A stretch of DNA of 64,000 nucleotides, from NCBI RefSeq assembly GCF_018141165.1, contig NZ_CP058557.1:1116001-1180000 (forward strand), read 5' to 3'. Each line of letters begins with the position of its first letter. Position 1 is the stretch's first letter. The stretch is from Alkaliphilus sp. B6464 (GTDB lineage: Bacteria > Bacillota > Clostridia > Peptostreptococcales > Natronincolaceae). Positions 47,383 through 60,588 of this stretch are shown here, in pieces. The notes under the pieces were generated by a model. It made no database searches. It was given only the letters and a program-made list of their open reading frames with translations, and was not told where the DNA came from. The translations under genes and the position numbers were made by a program.

Positions 47383-48390
47383 ATGAACTTTGTAAAGAGT
47401 ATTCATGCTATAGATTCTCATACTATGGGGGAGCCTACCCGTATGGTTGTAGGTGGTATACCAAATATTCCAGGAAATACAATGGCTGCAAAGAAGGCTT
47501 TTTTAGAGAGGGAAATGGACGAGATTAGAACTACTATTATGCACGAGCCTAGAGGGCATAATGATATGTTTGGATCCATAGTTTTAGCGCCCACACAAGA
47601 AGAAGCGGATTTTGGAATTATCTTTATGGATGGTGGAGGCTATTTGAATATGTGTGGTCATGGTTCTATAGGAGCTATTACTATAGCTGTAGAAACTGGT
47701 ATGGTACCAACAAAAGAACCTTTTACAGAGGTAGTAATGGATACGCCAGCTGGTTTAATAAGAGGAAAAGCTAAGGTAGAGAAGGGTAAAGTAAAAGAGG
47801 TTTCTATTGTAAATGTCCCGGCATTTTTATATAAGCAGGATATAAAAATTATTGTACCAGAGATAGGGGAAGTTATATTAGATATTTCCTTTGGAGGTAG
47901 TTTCTTTGCAATAGTGAATGCGAGGCAGTTAAAAACAACTATAGAGCCTAAAAATACGCAAAGACTAGTTGATATTGGACTAAAAATAAGAGAAATAATA
48001 AATAACACGGTAGAGATAAAGCATCCATTATTAGACCATATTAAAACAGTTGATTTGGTGGAGATTTATGATGATCCAGTGCACAAAGATGCGGATTATA
48101 GAAATGTTGTTATATTTGGACAAGGTCAAGTGGATAGATCTCCTTGCGGTACGGGAACAAGTGCTAAGTTAGCTACTTTATATTCAAAAGGACAGATTAA
48201 AATAGATGAATCATTTGTCTATGAAAGCATTTTAGGAACAATATTTAAGGGAAGAGTAATTGGAACTACAAAAGTAGGGGAGTAAGAAGCGATTATACCA
48301 GAAATAACGGGATCAGCTTTTATAACAGGATTCAATCAATTTGTTGTGTCTCCAGATGATCCAGTGAAAACAGGGTTTATACTAAAGTAG
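47383..48390 (+). pseudogene. prdF: Proline racemase with an in-frame TAA 35 codons before the normal end
   Basis: Converts L- to D-proline, the reductase substrate. Both catalytic cysteines are present: MCGHGSIGAI (first) and SPCGTGTSAKL (second). The expected opening DSHTMGEPTRMVVGGIPNIP is intact. At 48283-48285 TAA interrupts TTKVGE[16 protein letters not shown]. The same frame runs on through [19 protein letters not shown] to TAG at 48388, giving 335 codons, about the normal length of clostridial proline racemases. Homologues usually have an aromatic residue there, so a Tyr codon changed to TAA is likely. Either a nonsense mutation, leaving a 300-residue product, or a sequencing error. 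ATG directly follows the prdE stop after AAAGGAGGATAAGTAA. Confidence 0.88.
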
Positions 48391-48477
48391 TAATAGTTGA
48401 GCAATAGGAAGCCTTAATGAGGTATTGTAAAGACGATAGTTAAAATTTTAACAAATTATAAAAATTGGGGGGAAATA

Positions 48478-49362
48478 ATGATGATAACTGCGGTTTTAGG
48501 TGTTTTAGCAGCTTTAACAATTTGTTTTGCTATAGTTTTTATAAATGATATAGTTAAGCATAAAAATAATTTAGAATCAAACTCATGGTTAAAGGTAAGT
48601 GTAATTGGGTTTATTACAAACTTTTTCGATACCTTAGGAATTGGTTCTTTTGCACCTACCACAGCTTTATTGAAGGCCTTTAAGCAAACAAAAGATAGGG
48701 TAATTCCTGGTACTTTAAATGTTGCTTGTACTATACCGGTTGTAGCAGAGGCTTTTATTTTTATGACAGTAATAAAGGTGGAACCAATTACACTAATAGG
48801 CATGCTTGCAGCAGCAGCTCTAGGTGCTTGGGTAGGGGCAGGTATAGTTTCAAAACTACCAGAGAAAATAATTCAGTTTACAATGGGTGTAGCTTTATTT
48901 ATAACAGCATTTTTAATGTTTGCATCTAAGGTAGGATGGATGCCTGGAGGTGGAGATGCAATTGGATTAGAAGGTGGTAAATTAATATTTGCTATAGCAG
49001 CTAACTTTGTATTAGGGGCCTTAATGACAGCGGGGATTGGTCTTTATGCACCTTGTATGGCTTTAGTGTACTTTTTAGGTATGTCGCCGAATATTGCCTT
49101 TCCAATTATGATGGGATCCTGTGCGTTTCTTATGCCAGTAGCTTCTGTAAAGTTTGTTAAGGAAGGAGCATACGACAGAAAGGCATCCTTAGGTATAACA
49201 ATAGGTGGAGCTATTGGAGTATTTATTGCGGCATATATTGTAAAGTCATTACCACTTAATATATTAGGTTGGTTAGTTATTGGTGTTATTTTATATACTT
49301 CAATTACAATGTTAAAATCAGCTAGCAAAGAACATAGTAAATCAGGTGTTGCCATTGAATAA
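48478..49362 (+). CDS. TSUP (TauE/SafE) family membrane transporter
   Basis: About 294 residues, seven to eight membrane helices, no signal peptide. The family pattern appears as IGFITNFFDTLGIGSFAPTT and AALGAWVGAGIVSKLPEKII, duplicated in the second half as LGALMTAGIGLYAPCMALVY. TSUP proteins move sulfur-containing or organic anions across the cytoplasmic membrane. Last gene of the prd unit, 87 bases after the racemase, with TTGGGGGGAAATA ahead of the ATG. A role in proline uptake or 5-aminovalerate export is possible but not shown. A long hairpin follows. Confidence 0.87.
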   Translation: MMITAVLGVLAALTICFAIVFINDIVKHKNNLESNSWLKVSVIGFITNFFDTLGIGSFAPTTALLKAFKQTKDRVIPGTLNVACTIPVVAEAFIFMTVIKVEPITLIGMLAAAALGAWVGAGIVSKLPEKIIQFTMGVALFITAFLMFASKVGWMPGGGDAIGLEGGKLIFAIAANFVLGALMTAGIGLYAPCMALVYFLGMSPNIAFPIMMGSCAFLMPVASVKFVKEGAYDRKASLGITIGGAIGVFIAAYIVKSLPLNILGWLVIGVILYTSITMLKSASKEHSKSGVAIE

Positions 49363-49436
49363 AGGTTTTGAAGAGAAATAAAATAAAAAATAAAAAAACT
49401 AATAATAGAATAAATTATTATTTTAGGTTACAATAT

Positions 49437-49484
49437 AAATAATCGTAAATTGTTATAAAAATTTTAACAATATACGATTATTTA
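49437..49484. terminator. Large hairpin between the TSUP gene and rpsF
   Basis: AAATAATCGTA-A-ATTGTTA pairs with TAACAAT-A-TACGATTATTT, nearly 19 bp with one mismatch, ending two bases before the rpsF -35. Likely terminates the prd operon transcript; only a weak U-run follows. Confidence 0.7.
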
Positions 49485-49485
49485 T

Positions 49486-49514
49486 TTGCATTCAGTTAAA
49501 TGAAGTGATATAAT
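49486..49514 (+). promoter_or_regulatory. Promoter of the rpsF-ssb-rpsR operon
   Basis: TTGCAT at 49486-49491, 17 bases, consensus TATAAT at 49509-49514. Confidence 0.88.
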
Positions 49515-49524
49515 ATCTTAATGT

Positions 49525-49572
49525 GAGAAAATCATTTCTCTGCCCTGTAATAAAACAGGGCCGCTAAGTCCA
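49525..49572 (+). promoter_or_regulatory. Likely S6:S18 autoregulatory leader
   Basis: GAGAAA/TTTCTC hairpin, then CCCTG-N8-CAGGG followed at once by CCG (49561-49563). A stem with an adjoining conserved CCG is the mark of the S6:S18-binding mRNA motif that represses rpsF operon translation. Structure judged by eye. Confidence 0.6.
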
Positions 49573-49587
49573 AAGGGAGGTGGAAAA

Positions 49588-49872
49588 ATGAACAAGTATG
49601 AATTAGTATACATTCTAAAGTCAAACGTTGAAGACGAAAAAAGAACTCAACTATTAGACAAATTTAGAGGTATCATCGAAGCTGATGGAGCAATCGAAAA
49701 TGTTGATGAGTGGGGTAACAGAAAGTTAGCTTATGAAATCAACAAGGTAAACGAAGGATACTACACTTTAGTAAACTTCAATGCTGGAGCTGATGTACCA
49801 AAAGAATTAGACAGAAACTTAAAAATTGCTGATGAAGTAATTAGACATATGATTATTAAAATAGAAGAATAA
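49588..49872 (+). CDS. rpsF: 30S ribosomal protein S6
   Basis: 94 residues. Typical S6: MNKYELVYILKSNVEDEKRT, ENVDEWGNRKLAYEINKVNE and GYYTLVNFNAGADVPKELDR. Binds 16S rRNA as a dimer with S18 and, with it, the leader just upstream. First gene of rpsF-ssb-rpsR, start after AAAGGGAGGTGGAAAA. Confidence 0.98.
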   Translation: MNKYELVYILKSNVEDEKRTQLLDKFRGIIEADGAIENVDEWGNRKLAYEINKVNEGYYTLVNFNAGADVPKELDRNLKIADEVIRHMIIKIEE

Positions 49873-49891
49873 TCGTAAAGGTGGGAGAAAA

Positions 49892-50311
49892 ATGAATAGA
49901 GTAATTTTAATCGGACGTCTTGCTAGAGACCCAGAGTTACGTTTTACTGCAAGCGGAAAAGCCGTAGCCACCTTTAGTATAGCAGTAAATAGGCCATTTT
50001 CTAAAGAAAAGGAAGCAGATTTTTTCAACATAGTAGTATGGGGAAAAACTGCTGAAAACTGTGCTAACTATCTTGCAAAAGGTAGATTGGTAGGATTAGA
50101 AGGAAGACTTCAAAGCAGATCCTATGAAACTCAAACTGGCGAAAAACGGTATGTTACAGAGGTTATAGCTGATCAGGTAGAGTTTTTAGAGTGGGGTAAT
50201 AAAGAAGGACAAGGACAATCCCCATCTAAAAGAAATGATGATTTTGGGTCTGTAGATATAGATATTAACGAATTCCAGGCAATGGATGATGACGAAGACA
50301 TCCCATTCTAG
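49892..50311 (+). CDS. ssb: Single-stranded DNA-binding protein
   Basis: 139 residues. OB fold at the N-terminus (MNRVILIGRLARDPELRFTA, VATFSIAVNRPF, FFNIVVWGKTAENCANYLAK), an acidic disordered tail, and the protein-interaction tip DDDEDIPF that recruits repair and replication enzymes. Between rpsF and rpsR as in most Firmicutes. Start ATG after AAAGGTGGGAGAAAA. Confidence 0.98.
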   Translation: MNRVILIGRLARDPELRFTASGKAVATFSIAVNRPFSKEKEADFFNIVVWGKTAENCANYLAKGRLVGLEGRLQSRSYETQTGEKRYVTEVIADQVEFLEWGNKEGQGQSPSKRNDDFGSVDIDINEFQAMDDDEDIPF

Positions 50312-50329
50312 AGAAGAGGAGGGAAAAAG

Positions 50330-50563
50330 ATGGTAAACAATAAAAGAAGACGTAAAACAAGAAAAAAAATCTGTGTTTTCTGTGCTGATAAAACAAAAAA
50401 TATTGATTATAAAGATGTGCATAAACTAAAAAAATACGTAACTGAAAGAGGTAAGATTTTACCAAGAAGAATTTCAGGAAATTGTGCAATTCATCAAAGA
50501 GAGTTAACACAAGCAATCAAAAGATCAAGACACATTGCCTTATTACCATATACAATGGATTAA
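50330..50563 (+). CDS. rpsR: 30S ribosomal protein S18
   Basis: 77 residues. Core [20 protein letters not shown] then [10 protein letters not shown]. The CVFCADK motif plus the later Cys-x-x-His marks the zinc-binding form of S18. Partner of S6. ATG after AGAAGAGGAGGGAAAAAG. A terminator ends the operon. Confidence 0.98.
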   Translation: MVNNKRRRKTRKKICVFCADKTKNIDYKDVHKLKKYVTERGKILPRRISGNCAIHQRELTQAIKRSRHIALLPYTMD

Positions 50564-50575
50564 TATAAGTATAAT

Positions 50576-50616
50576 AAAAGGAAGTAACAATCGTTACTTC
50601 CTTTTAAATTTTTTGG
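50576..50616 (+). terminator. Terminator of rpsF-ssb-rpsR
   Basis: AAAAGGAAGTAAC-AATC-GTTACTTCCTTTT then AAATTTTTT. Confidence 0.92.
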
Positions 50617-50689
50617 ATACGATATCGAATTAACATATTGTTTAAAGAATTTGATTTTTAGTGTGAATACGAAATTAAAGAATATAGTC

Positions 50690-50736
50690 AAAACAGCAAT
50701 GTAACTAATTTTATATTAATTACATTGCTGTTTTCT
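50690..50736. terminator. Second hairpin upstream of the ECF-S-like gene
   Basis: AAAACAGCAATGTAA pairs with TTACATTGCTGTTTT across an AT loop. Terminator-like in both directions, with no gene directly before it. Confidence 0.6.
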
Positions 50737-50906
50737 ATACCAAATAGAGATTAATAGTTTTATATAAACAATGTATAATAGAGAGGAAAAGGTTTAGTAA
50801 AACCATAGAAGAGTCCACTATAGAAGAAATCCAGGGAAATATAGGTATACATTAATCATCGTTAAGGCTAAAATATATAATATAATGATTGTATAGTAGG
50901 TGAAGT

Positions 50907-51440
50907 ATGAGAAAATTTGAATTAAGAGAAATAATATTTATAAGTTTAATAGTTGCTGCAATTTTAACTATTGGTTATGCATTACTACCGTTTATGCAAA
51001 TGCTACCTACTCCTGCATTTCGGGCTCTTTTAGTAGCTCCAATCTATAGCGTAGGGGTTACACTATTGGCTTCTAGAATTAGAAGGCCAGGAACTATTAC
51101 TATGATGGGATTATTAATAGGTGGATTGCTAAGTATCTTCTTTATTTGGATGTTTTTTATAGCTACTATAGGCGGTATTTTAACAGATATTACATGTTTT
51201 ACATTATTTAAGGGATATGACAAAGATAAAAGCATTGCTATTGCTGCGGGATTGTTTCCTGCCTATCAATTACCAATTACATTTGTGGTTGTAGCATATA
51301 CATTAGGTGGTGTTACAAAAGACCTTCTAAATAATTCGCTGGCTATATTAATTCCAACTATTATTACTTTTATTTTAGGCTATATAACCTCTAAGGGGTT
51401 ACAAAAAATTCTACGCGGTCGTAGTTTTGAGTCAATGTAG
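50907..51440 (+). CDS. Membrane protein resembling an ECF transporter S component
   Basis: 177 residues, five to six membrane helices (REIIFISLIVAAILTIGYAL, TITMMGLLIGGLLSIFFIWM, LPITFVVVAYTLGG and others). The size, the ELREIIFISLIVAA start and the FRALLVAPIYSVGV segment recall S components such as the MptD-like group, which bind a vitamin and work with a shared energising module. No EcfA/EcfT genes are nearby and the ligand is unknown. A TATAAT at 50774-50779 implies a leader of about 120 bases; no riboswitch was recognised. Start ATG follows GTAGGTGAAGT. Confidence 0.65.
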   Translation: MRKFELREIIFISLIVAAILTIGYALLPFMQMLPTPAFRALLVAPIYSVGVTLLASRIRRPGTITMMGLLIGGLLSIFFIWMFFIATIGGILTDITCFTLFKGYDKDKSIAIAAGLFPAYQLPITFVVVAYTLGGVTKDLLNNSLAILIPTIITFILGYITSKGLQKILRGRSFESM

Positions 51441-51457
51441 TTTAAAACTTGCAATAG

Positions 51458-51496
51458 GAGTGCACATAGGTAAAACACTATGTGGGCTTCTTTTTT
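51458..51496 (+). terminator. Terminator after the ECF-S-like gene
   Basis: GCACATAG, loop, CTATGTGGGCTTC with TTTTTT after it. Confidence 0.8.
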
Positions 51497-51610
51497 ATAA
51501 GTAGGACAGGACAGACGACTTTTTAAATTATTTTAAAGGATTTATTTATGGGTAAGGAGAATAATATGCATATTGTAACTATAATTTAAAGCATAAAAGG
51601 AGAGAAACAA

Positions 51611-52027
51611 ATGGCCTACATAGTAATGGGAGATCATTTTATAGATAGTGAAGAAGTTTTAAAGAAAATTAAAGAAAATACTCAATTTAAAATGGTAAAA
51701 GATTTAACTAAAGGCTCAAAGCGAGAGGATACTTTGATTTTTCAAATTATACAAGATGTAAAGCAATTAAAACGAGAATTAGATCTAGAGGGCCAAGCAA
51801 TTGATGTGAATGAAGAGGAATTAATTGAAGAACTAATGAGTCTAGCTGATGAAACAGCTTACATGGTAGATGATTTTATTCCAGAGGATGCTATATGTTA
51901 TGTTTATTCCTATCATTATGACGAAGGATCAGAAGAGATAAAAACTATTGTTGTTGCGGCTGATGAAGTTATAGGGGGGCTTAGATTAAGGGATGTGGCG
52001 GAAAGAGTTTTACGTTCTGTTGATTAG
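51611..52027 (+). CDS. Hypothetical acidic protein, not recognised
   Basis: 138 residues, soluble, rich in Glu and Asp. N-terminal MAYIVMGDHFIDSEEVLKKI, a helical middle (QIIQDVKQLKRELDLEGQAI), an acidic helix NEEELIEELMSLADETAYMV, and a C-terminal strand-helix (YVYSYHYDEGSEEIKTIVVA then DEVIGGLRLRDVAERVL). No cysteines near a metal pattern, apart from one Cys in AICYVYS. A good ribosome site (AAAAGGAGAGAAACAA) supports it. It stands between a terminator and the L25 genes; no function can be assigned. Confidence 0.7.
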   Translation: MAYIVMGDHFIDSEEVLKKIKENTQFKMVKDLTKGSKREDTLIFQIIQDVKQLKRELDLEGQAIDVNEEELIEELMSLADETAYMVDDFIPEDAICYVYSYHYDEGSEEIKTIVVAADEVIGGLRLRDVAERVLRSVD

Positions 52028-52137
52028 TAAAGAAAATTTGATTTATATAAAATTTAGTGCCAAATTTGAAATTTTTGAATTAATTTGGTTTAATAGTACT
52101 AAGCAATAAAATACAAAATAGAAGGGGGAATTCTAAA

Positions 52138-52725
52138 ATGGCTACACCGGTATTAAATATTGAATTGAGGAATGTTAAAGGAAAAAACAAAGTACTTAAG
52201 ACAAGAAGAAGTGGAAATGTACCAGGAGTAGTTTACAGCAGAGGAGAAAAGACAAAAGAGATATCATTAAACGAAAGAGAAATGGAAAAAATATTATCAA
52301 GATATGGTCAAAGTATGAAAATAGCTTTGGATCTTGAAGGAAAGAGATCCTTTGCAATTATTAAAGAAATACAAAGAGGTAATATTAATAATGAAATATT
52401 GCATATGGACTTCCAAACATTAGATGAAAATGAAAAGATTAAAATTCAAATGCCAATTCAAATTATTAATAGAGAAGAGGTAGAATCTTCGGTTCGATTT
52501 ATACAGATGAATATTAATGAGGTAGAAATTCAAACCTATCCTAAGTATTTACCAGACAAAGTTGAACTAGATGCTATTAAACTAAATGAAAAGGATGTTC
52601 TAACAATAGAAGATTTAGATATTGCTAAAAATGAACATATTGAGATATTAGAAGATAGAGAAAAGGTAGTAGCTTCTTTTGCTCATATATCAAGTAGAGC
52701 TGAAGTAGATAAAGAAGAAGTATAA
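52138..52725 (+). CDS. L25/CTC-family ribosomal protein, divergent copy
   Basis: 195 residues with the two-domain CTC layout: an N-terminal L25 5S-rRNA-binding barrel (LKTRRSGNVPGVVYSRGEKT, MKIALDLEGKRSFAIIKEIQ, EILHMDFQTLDENEKIKIQM) and a C-terminal beta domain (about 95-190; NEVEIQTYPKYLPDKVELDA). It is more diverged than the next gene: the usual PAVIYG loop reads PGVVYS. ATG after AGAAGGGGGAATTCTAAA. It has its own terminator at 52738, so it is not simply co-transcribed with copy 2. Confidence 0.88.
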   Translation: MATPVLNIELRNVKGKNKVLKTRRSGNVPGVVYSRGEKTKEISLNEREMEKILSRYGQSMKIALDLEGKRSFAIIKEIQRGNINNEILHMDFQTLDENEKIKIQMPIQIINREEVESSVRFIQMNINEVEIQTYPKYLPDKVELDAIKLNEKDVLTIEDLDIAKNEHIEILEDREKVVASFAHISSRAEVDKEEV

Positions 52726-52737
52726 TTAAACTACACT

Positions 52738-52767
52738 AGTGGTGAATTAAATTTCACCGCTTTTTTG
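52738..52767 (+). terminator. Terminator between the two L25 genes
   Basis: GGTGAA, AT loop, TTCACC followed by GCTTTTTTG. Confidence 0.82.
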
Positions 52768-52856
52768 TTATGTAAATGATGACTAGACTACTAAAAGTAT
52801 AAAACATAAACTTTTGGAAATAATTGATTAGAAAAGAAACTAGGGGTGATTTATCT

Positions 52857-53429
52857 ATGAAATATGCTTTTAGTAGCGAAGTCAGAAAAGATCTAGGTAA
52901 AAATGCAAGTCATCGTTTAAGAGAAAGAGGATATGTACCCGCTGTCATTTATGGAAGTAATATGAATACATTGCCTTTAGAAATTAACTCTAAGGAAGTA
53001 GAGGATTTTACTAGAAATTATGGTAGTGGAGGACTAGTAGGATTAAATGTTGGAGGAGTTAATTACACAGTTTTCGTTAAAGAAATTCAGAAGGATCCTG
53101 TTACAGGTAAAATAATTCATGTTGATTTTCAACAAGCTTCCCAGAATGAGAGAATAAATGTATCGGTTCCTATAATATTAAGGGGTAAATCCTCAGTTGA
53201 AAGAGGCGGTTCAATAATCCAACAACAATTAAGAGATATAGAGGTGGAGTGCTCCGCTAGAGACATTCCTAAAGCTTTAGAGTTTGATATCTCTCAATTT
53301 AAGCCTGGAGACATATTAAAGGTTGCAGATATGGAATTTGGACAGGAAATTAGTATTATTCAAGACCCTCAATCTATTATTGCATCAATTGCCTTTGCTA
53401 AAGATAGTATAGAAGAAAGCGAAGAGTAA
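52857..53429 (+). CDS. rplY: 50S ribosomal protein L25/general stress protein CTC
   Basis: About 190 residues. Conserved L25 domain: LGKNASHRLRERGYVPAVIY with the Arg-rich 5S-contacting loop, VFVKEIQKDPVTGKIIHVDF, then the C-terminal TL5/CTC domain (INVSVPIILRGKSSVERGGS through QQQLRDIEVECSARDIPKAL) and an acidic tail. ATG 52857 after AGGGGTGATTTATCT; the upstream in-frame ATG at 52824 has no ribosome site. It is encoded directly upstream of rrn operon 2, whose 5S rRNA it should bind. Confidence 0.95.
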   Translation: MKYAFSSEVRKDLGKNASHRLRERGYVPAVIYGSNMNTLPLEINSKEVEDFTRNYGSGGLVGLNVGGVNYTVFVKEIQKDPVTGKIIHVDFQQASQNERINVSVPIILRGKSSVERGGSIIQQQLRDIEVECSARDIPKALEFDISQFKPGDILKVADMEFGQEISIIQDPQSIIASIAFAKDSIEESEE

Positions 53430-53497
53430 ATATAATAGACAGCAGATGCAAGATTTCAATACTTGTATCTGCTATTTAAATTTTTTTGCAAAATATG

Positions 53498-53526
53498 TTG
53501 ACATGAATTCTAAACCGTGATATAGT
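53498..53526 (+). promoter_or_regulatory. rrn operon 2 promoter, upstream copy
   Basis: TTGACA at 53498-53503, 17 bases, TATAGT at 53521-53526. Confidence 0.88.
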
Positions 53527-53589
53527 TGTACAAGTCGTCACCAGTAAAAAACATTTTAAATATTGATTTTAAAATTTTAAAAATAACTG

Positions 53590-53618
53590 TTGACAAAGAT
53601 TAATAACCATGATATAGT
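53590..53618 (+). promoter_or_regulatory. rrn operon 2 promoter, downstream copy
   Basis: TTGACA at 53590-53595, 17 bases, TATAGT at 53613-53618, preceded by an A/T-rich tract resembling an UP element. The CC-x-TGATATAG stretch around the -10 repeats that of the upstream promoter (ACCGTGATATAG and ACCATGATATAG). Confidence 0.9.
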
Positions 53619-53742
53619 AGTTAGAGTCCCCACGAGGGACATTGAAGGGCATAAGCCCTCAAAGAGGTCTTTGAAAACTAAACAGTATAGATTAAGCCAG
53701 CAAATAATAAATCCATCTTTAAAAGATGGTACCCAGAAATTT
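53619..53742 (+). promoter_or_regulatory. rrn operon 2 leader
   Basis: Hairpins GTCCC-CACGA-GGGAC and AGGGC-ATAA-GCCCT. The first has the same place as CGCC/GGCG in operon 1 but different bases, so the pairing rather than the sequence is kept. Then the same 16S stalk strand and boxA-like TCTTTGAAAACT as operon 1. From AGAGGTCTTTG on, the two leaders are identical. Confidence 0.75.
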
Positions 53743-58456
<4,714 letters not shown>

Positions 58457-58493
58457 AATATATTCTAACATTGTATAGTTTTGAGGGAATTTT

Positions 58494-58600
58494 ATGACCT
58501 AACCCAATTTATGAAATAAATTGATGGTAGGTTAAAGGCAATGAGCACCAAATTTGTATGACCGTAAGGGAATAAACAAATTTGCTATGCGAAACTGCAA
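58494..58600 (+). repeat. Structured rRNA-spacer repeat, copy in the 23S-5S spacer of operon 2
   Basis: Appears identical to the copy at 7095-7201 and in the same position relative to 23S and 5S. With the diverged copy at 55407-55513, operon 2 carries two. Confidence 0.88.
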
Positions 58601-58660
58601 AGTATTAAGATTCTCTTGAAAATTATTGACGAAGATGATACAATAAGAATCTAGTCAAAA

Positions 58661-58776
58661 TATCGTGGCAATAGCGAAGGGGTCACACCTGTTCCCATAC
58701 CGAACACAGTAGTTAAGCCCTTCAGCGCTGATGGTACTTGGCGGGAAGCTGCCTGGGAGAGTAGGTCGCTGCGATA
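58661..58776 (+). rRNA. rrf: 5S ribosomal RNA, copy 2
   Basis: Same as copy 1; ends pair as TATCG.../...CGATA, and the core CCATACCGAACACAG is present. Ends approximate. Confidence 0.95.
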
Positions 58777-58784
58777 TATTTAAG

Positions 58785-58817
58785 AACACAGTTACAATTT
58801 ATGTAATTGTGTTTTTT
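58785..58817 (+). terminator. Terminator of rrn operon 2
   Basis: AACACAGTTAC, AT loop, GTAATTGTGTT then seven T. One C-to-T change relative to operon 1 leaves a G-U pair. Confidence 0.92.
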
Positions 58818-59042
58818 TATTGTCTAATTTTCTGTAAAATACATGGCTTCATATGATCTAGAATAGTTAGCTATCTAATAAAAAGATCTCTGGGCTTATG
58901 TTAATACAATGTATATTATTTATTAATATGGTTTATATTATGTTATTGAAGAGTAATTGATATATAATTTTAAAAATAGGCAGGTAACTAAAATATATTG
59001 TTGAATTAATTAGTTAAAAGACATTGTAGGGAGTGAATAAGA

Positions 59043-60530
59043 ATGGTTTGGGGGAAAAACAGGCAACTTGAAAAGATGAATGCCAAGGTCATTGAAATTT
59101 CACAAGGAGATTTAACCTCAAGGCTAGAGGTTGGAGGGAATAAACAAGTTAGAGAGTTAGCACGATCTATAAATGAACTTTTATTTGGATTTAGGAATTT
59201 CATTGGTAAGGTGTATAGTTCTAACGAAAAAACACTAAACTTTACTAAAGAATTAGAACATAGTGCAAGGTATATATCTGATTCTTCAGAGGAAGTAGCG
59301 GCGGCTGTAATGGATATTGCATCAGAAGCAGCATCTCAGAGCCAAGCGATTTTTCAAGCACAAGAATATACAGAGAAAATGGAAAAAGATATATTAAATA
59401 TTTTAGAACAATCTAAAAAAACACAAGATATATCAAAGGAAATGGTTTCAGTAGTTAAAGATAGCACAGAGGTATTTGAAAAGGCAGTTGATCTACTTAA
59501 TATAAATACTAATTGGAGCATTAGCCTTTCTAGTAAGATTAAGGATTTAAAGCAAGAGGCTGAAAAGGTTCAGCAAATAACTTATGTAGTTACTAATATT
59601 AGTGATAATACAAACTTATTAGCTTTAAATGCCTCTATAGAGGCGGCTAGAGCAGGTGAATCCGGTAGGGGTTTCGCTATAGTTGCTGATGAGGTTAAGA
59701 AGCTAGCAGAACAATCTTCACAATCAGCAGGGGAGATAGAAATTATTATTAATAGTATTATGGAAAAAGTAAATAATATCACAGAGGAAATTGAAAATGA
59801 GGTAGGTAGATCTAAGGAAAATATTACAACAATAAACCAGAGTAAAAATCAACTAGGTCATATTTTACAATCTACGGAAAATACATATAATGCAGTTGAG
59901 AGTATATATAACTTAGCTGAGGAAGAAGTAAAGATAATACAAATATTTAATGAAGCAATAGAAAAAATTACATTAGCTGCTGAAAGGTCAACCTCTTTTG
60001 CTCAGGAAGCTGCAGCTTCTGTACAGGAGGAAACAGCCTCGGCGCAAATGATGTTTGAATCTATTAAAAAACTTGGATTAATGACTAGTGACATTCAGAC
60101 TATTATTAATGGTTTTGTAAAAGAATTTATTATGGATGGACGTATGAAAAGCCTAGTTAATAATGGTATTGAAGTGTTAAAGGATACCAGCCAAAATAAA
60201 AAGCTACATGATATGAATGAATTTGTTTCATGTGAAATACTACTTATAGAGATGAAAAAACATAATTTCTTTGAGCTTTTAGCTGTAATGAATAATACAG
60301 GAGATAGCAAAGCTATTATTCTTAGGGATTCAAACCATAGCGATGAAGAAATAAAGGGAAATTATGCACATAGACCTTATTTCCAAGAAGCTATTAAAGG
60401 AGAAACTTTTATTTCGGAGCCTTATATTTCTTTGTCTTCTAACACATATTGTGTTACCATAGCTGTACCTGTTATAAATGAGCAAGGTAATATAGTAGGA
60501 ATTATAATGGGAGATTTATCTTTAGAATAA
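59043..60530 (+). CDS. Soluble methyl-accepting chemotaxis-like protein with C-terminal PDC/Cache-like sensor
   Basis: 495 residues with no membrane helix. Order: HAMP-like start ([20 protein letters not shown]), signalling coiled coil (about 60-370) with the conserved tip [20 protein letters not shown] and [20 protein letters not shown], then a C-terminal domain (about 385-495) ending [20 protein letters not shown] and [20 protein letters not shown], a PDC/Cache pattern. Cache domains usually sit outside the cell at the N-terminus; here it must be cytosolic, so it would read an internal metabolite. ATG 59043 after GTAGGGAGTGAATAAGA. Stands alone between rrn operon 2 and the copper genes. Confidence 0.88.
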   Translation: MVWGKNRQLEKMNAKVIEISQGDLTSRLEVGGNKQVRELARSINELLFGFRNFIGKVYSSNEKTLNFTKELEHSARYISDSSEEVAAAVMDIASEAASQSQAIFQAQEYTEKMEKDILNILEQSKKTQDISKEMVSVVKDSTEVFEKAVDLLNINTNWSISLSSKIKDLKQEAEKVQQITYVVTNISDNTNLLALNASIEAARAGESGRGFAIVADEVKKLAEQSSQSAGEIEIIINSIMEKVNNITEEIENEVGRSKENITTINQSKNQLGHILQSTENTYNAVESIYNLAEEEVKIIQIFNEAIEKITLAAERSTSFAQEAAASVQEETASAQMMFESIKKLGLMTSDIQTIINGFVKEFIMDGRMKSLVNNGIEVLKDTSQNKKLHDMNEFVSCEILLIEMKKHNFFELLAVMNNTGDSKAIILRDSNHSDEEIKGNYAHRPYFQEAIKGETFISEPYISLSSNTYCVTIAVPVINEQGNIVGIIMGDLSLE

Positions 60531-60552
60531 TAAAAAATTCGAATACTAAATA

Positions 60553-60588
60553 TGAAAAAGATGGGTATGTTATGCCTGTCTTTTTTGC
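60553..60588 (+). terminator. Weak terminator after the soluble chemoreceptor
   Basis: An imperfect AAGATGGGTA / TGCCTGTCTT hairpin followed by TTTTTTG. Confidence 0.55.

Noticed and set aside
48283-48285. Selenocysteine or other recoding at the prdF stop
   Set aside because: The codon is TAA, not TGA, and homologous proteins are not known to have Sec there; a nonsense change or read error is simpler.
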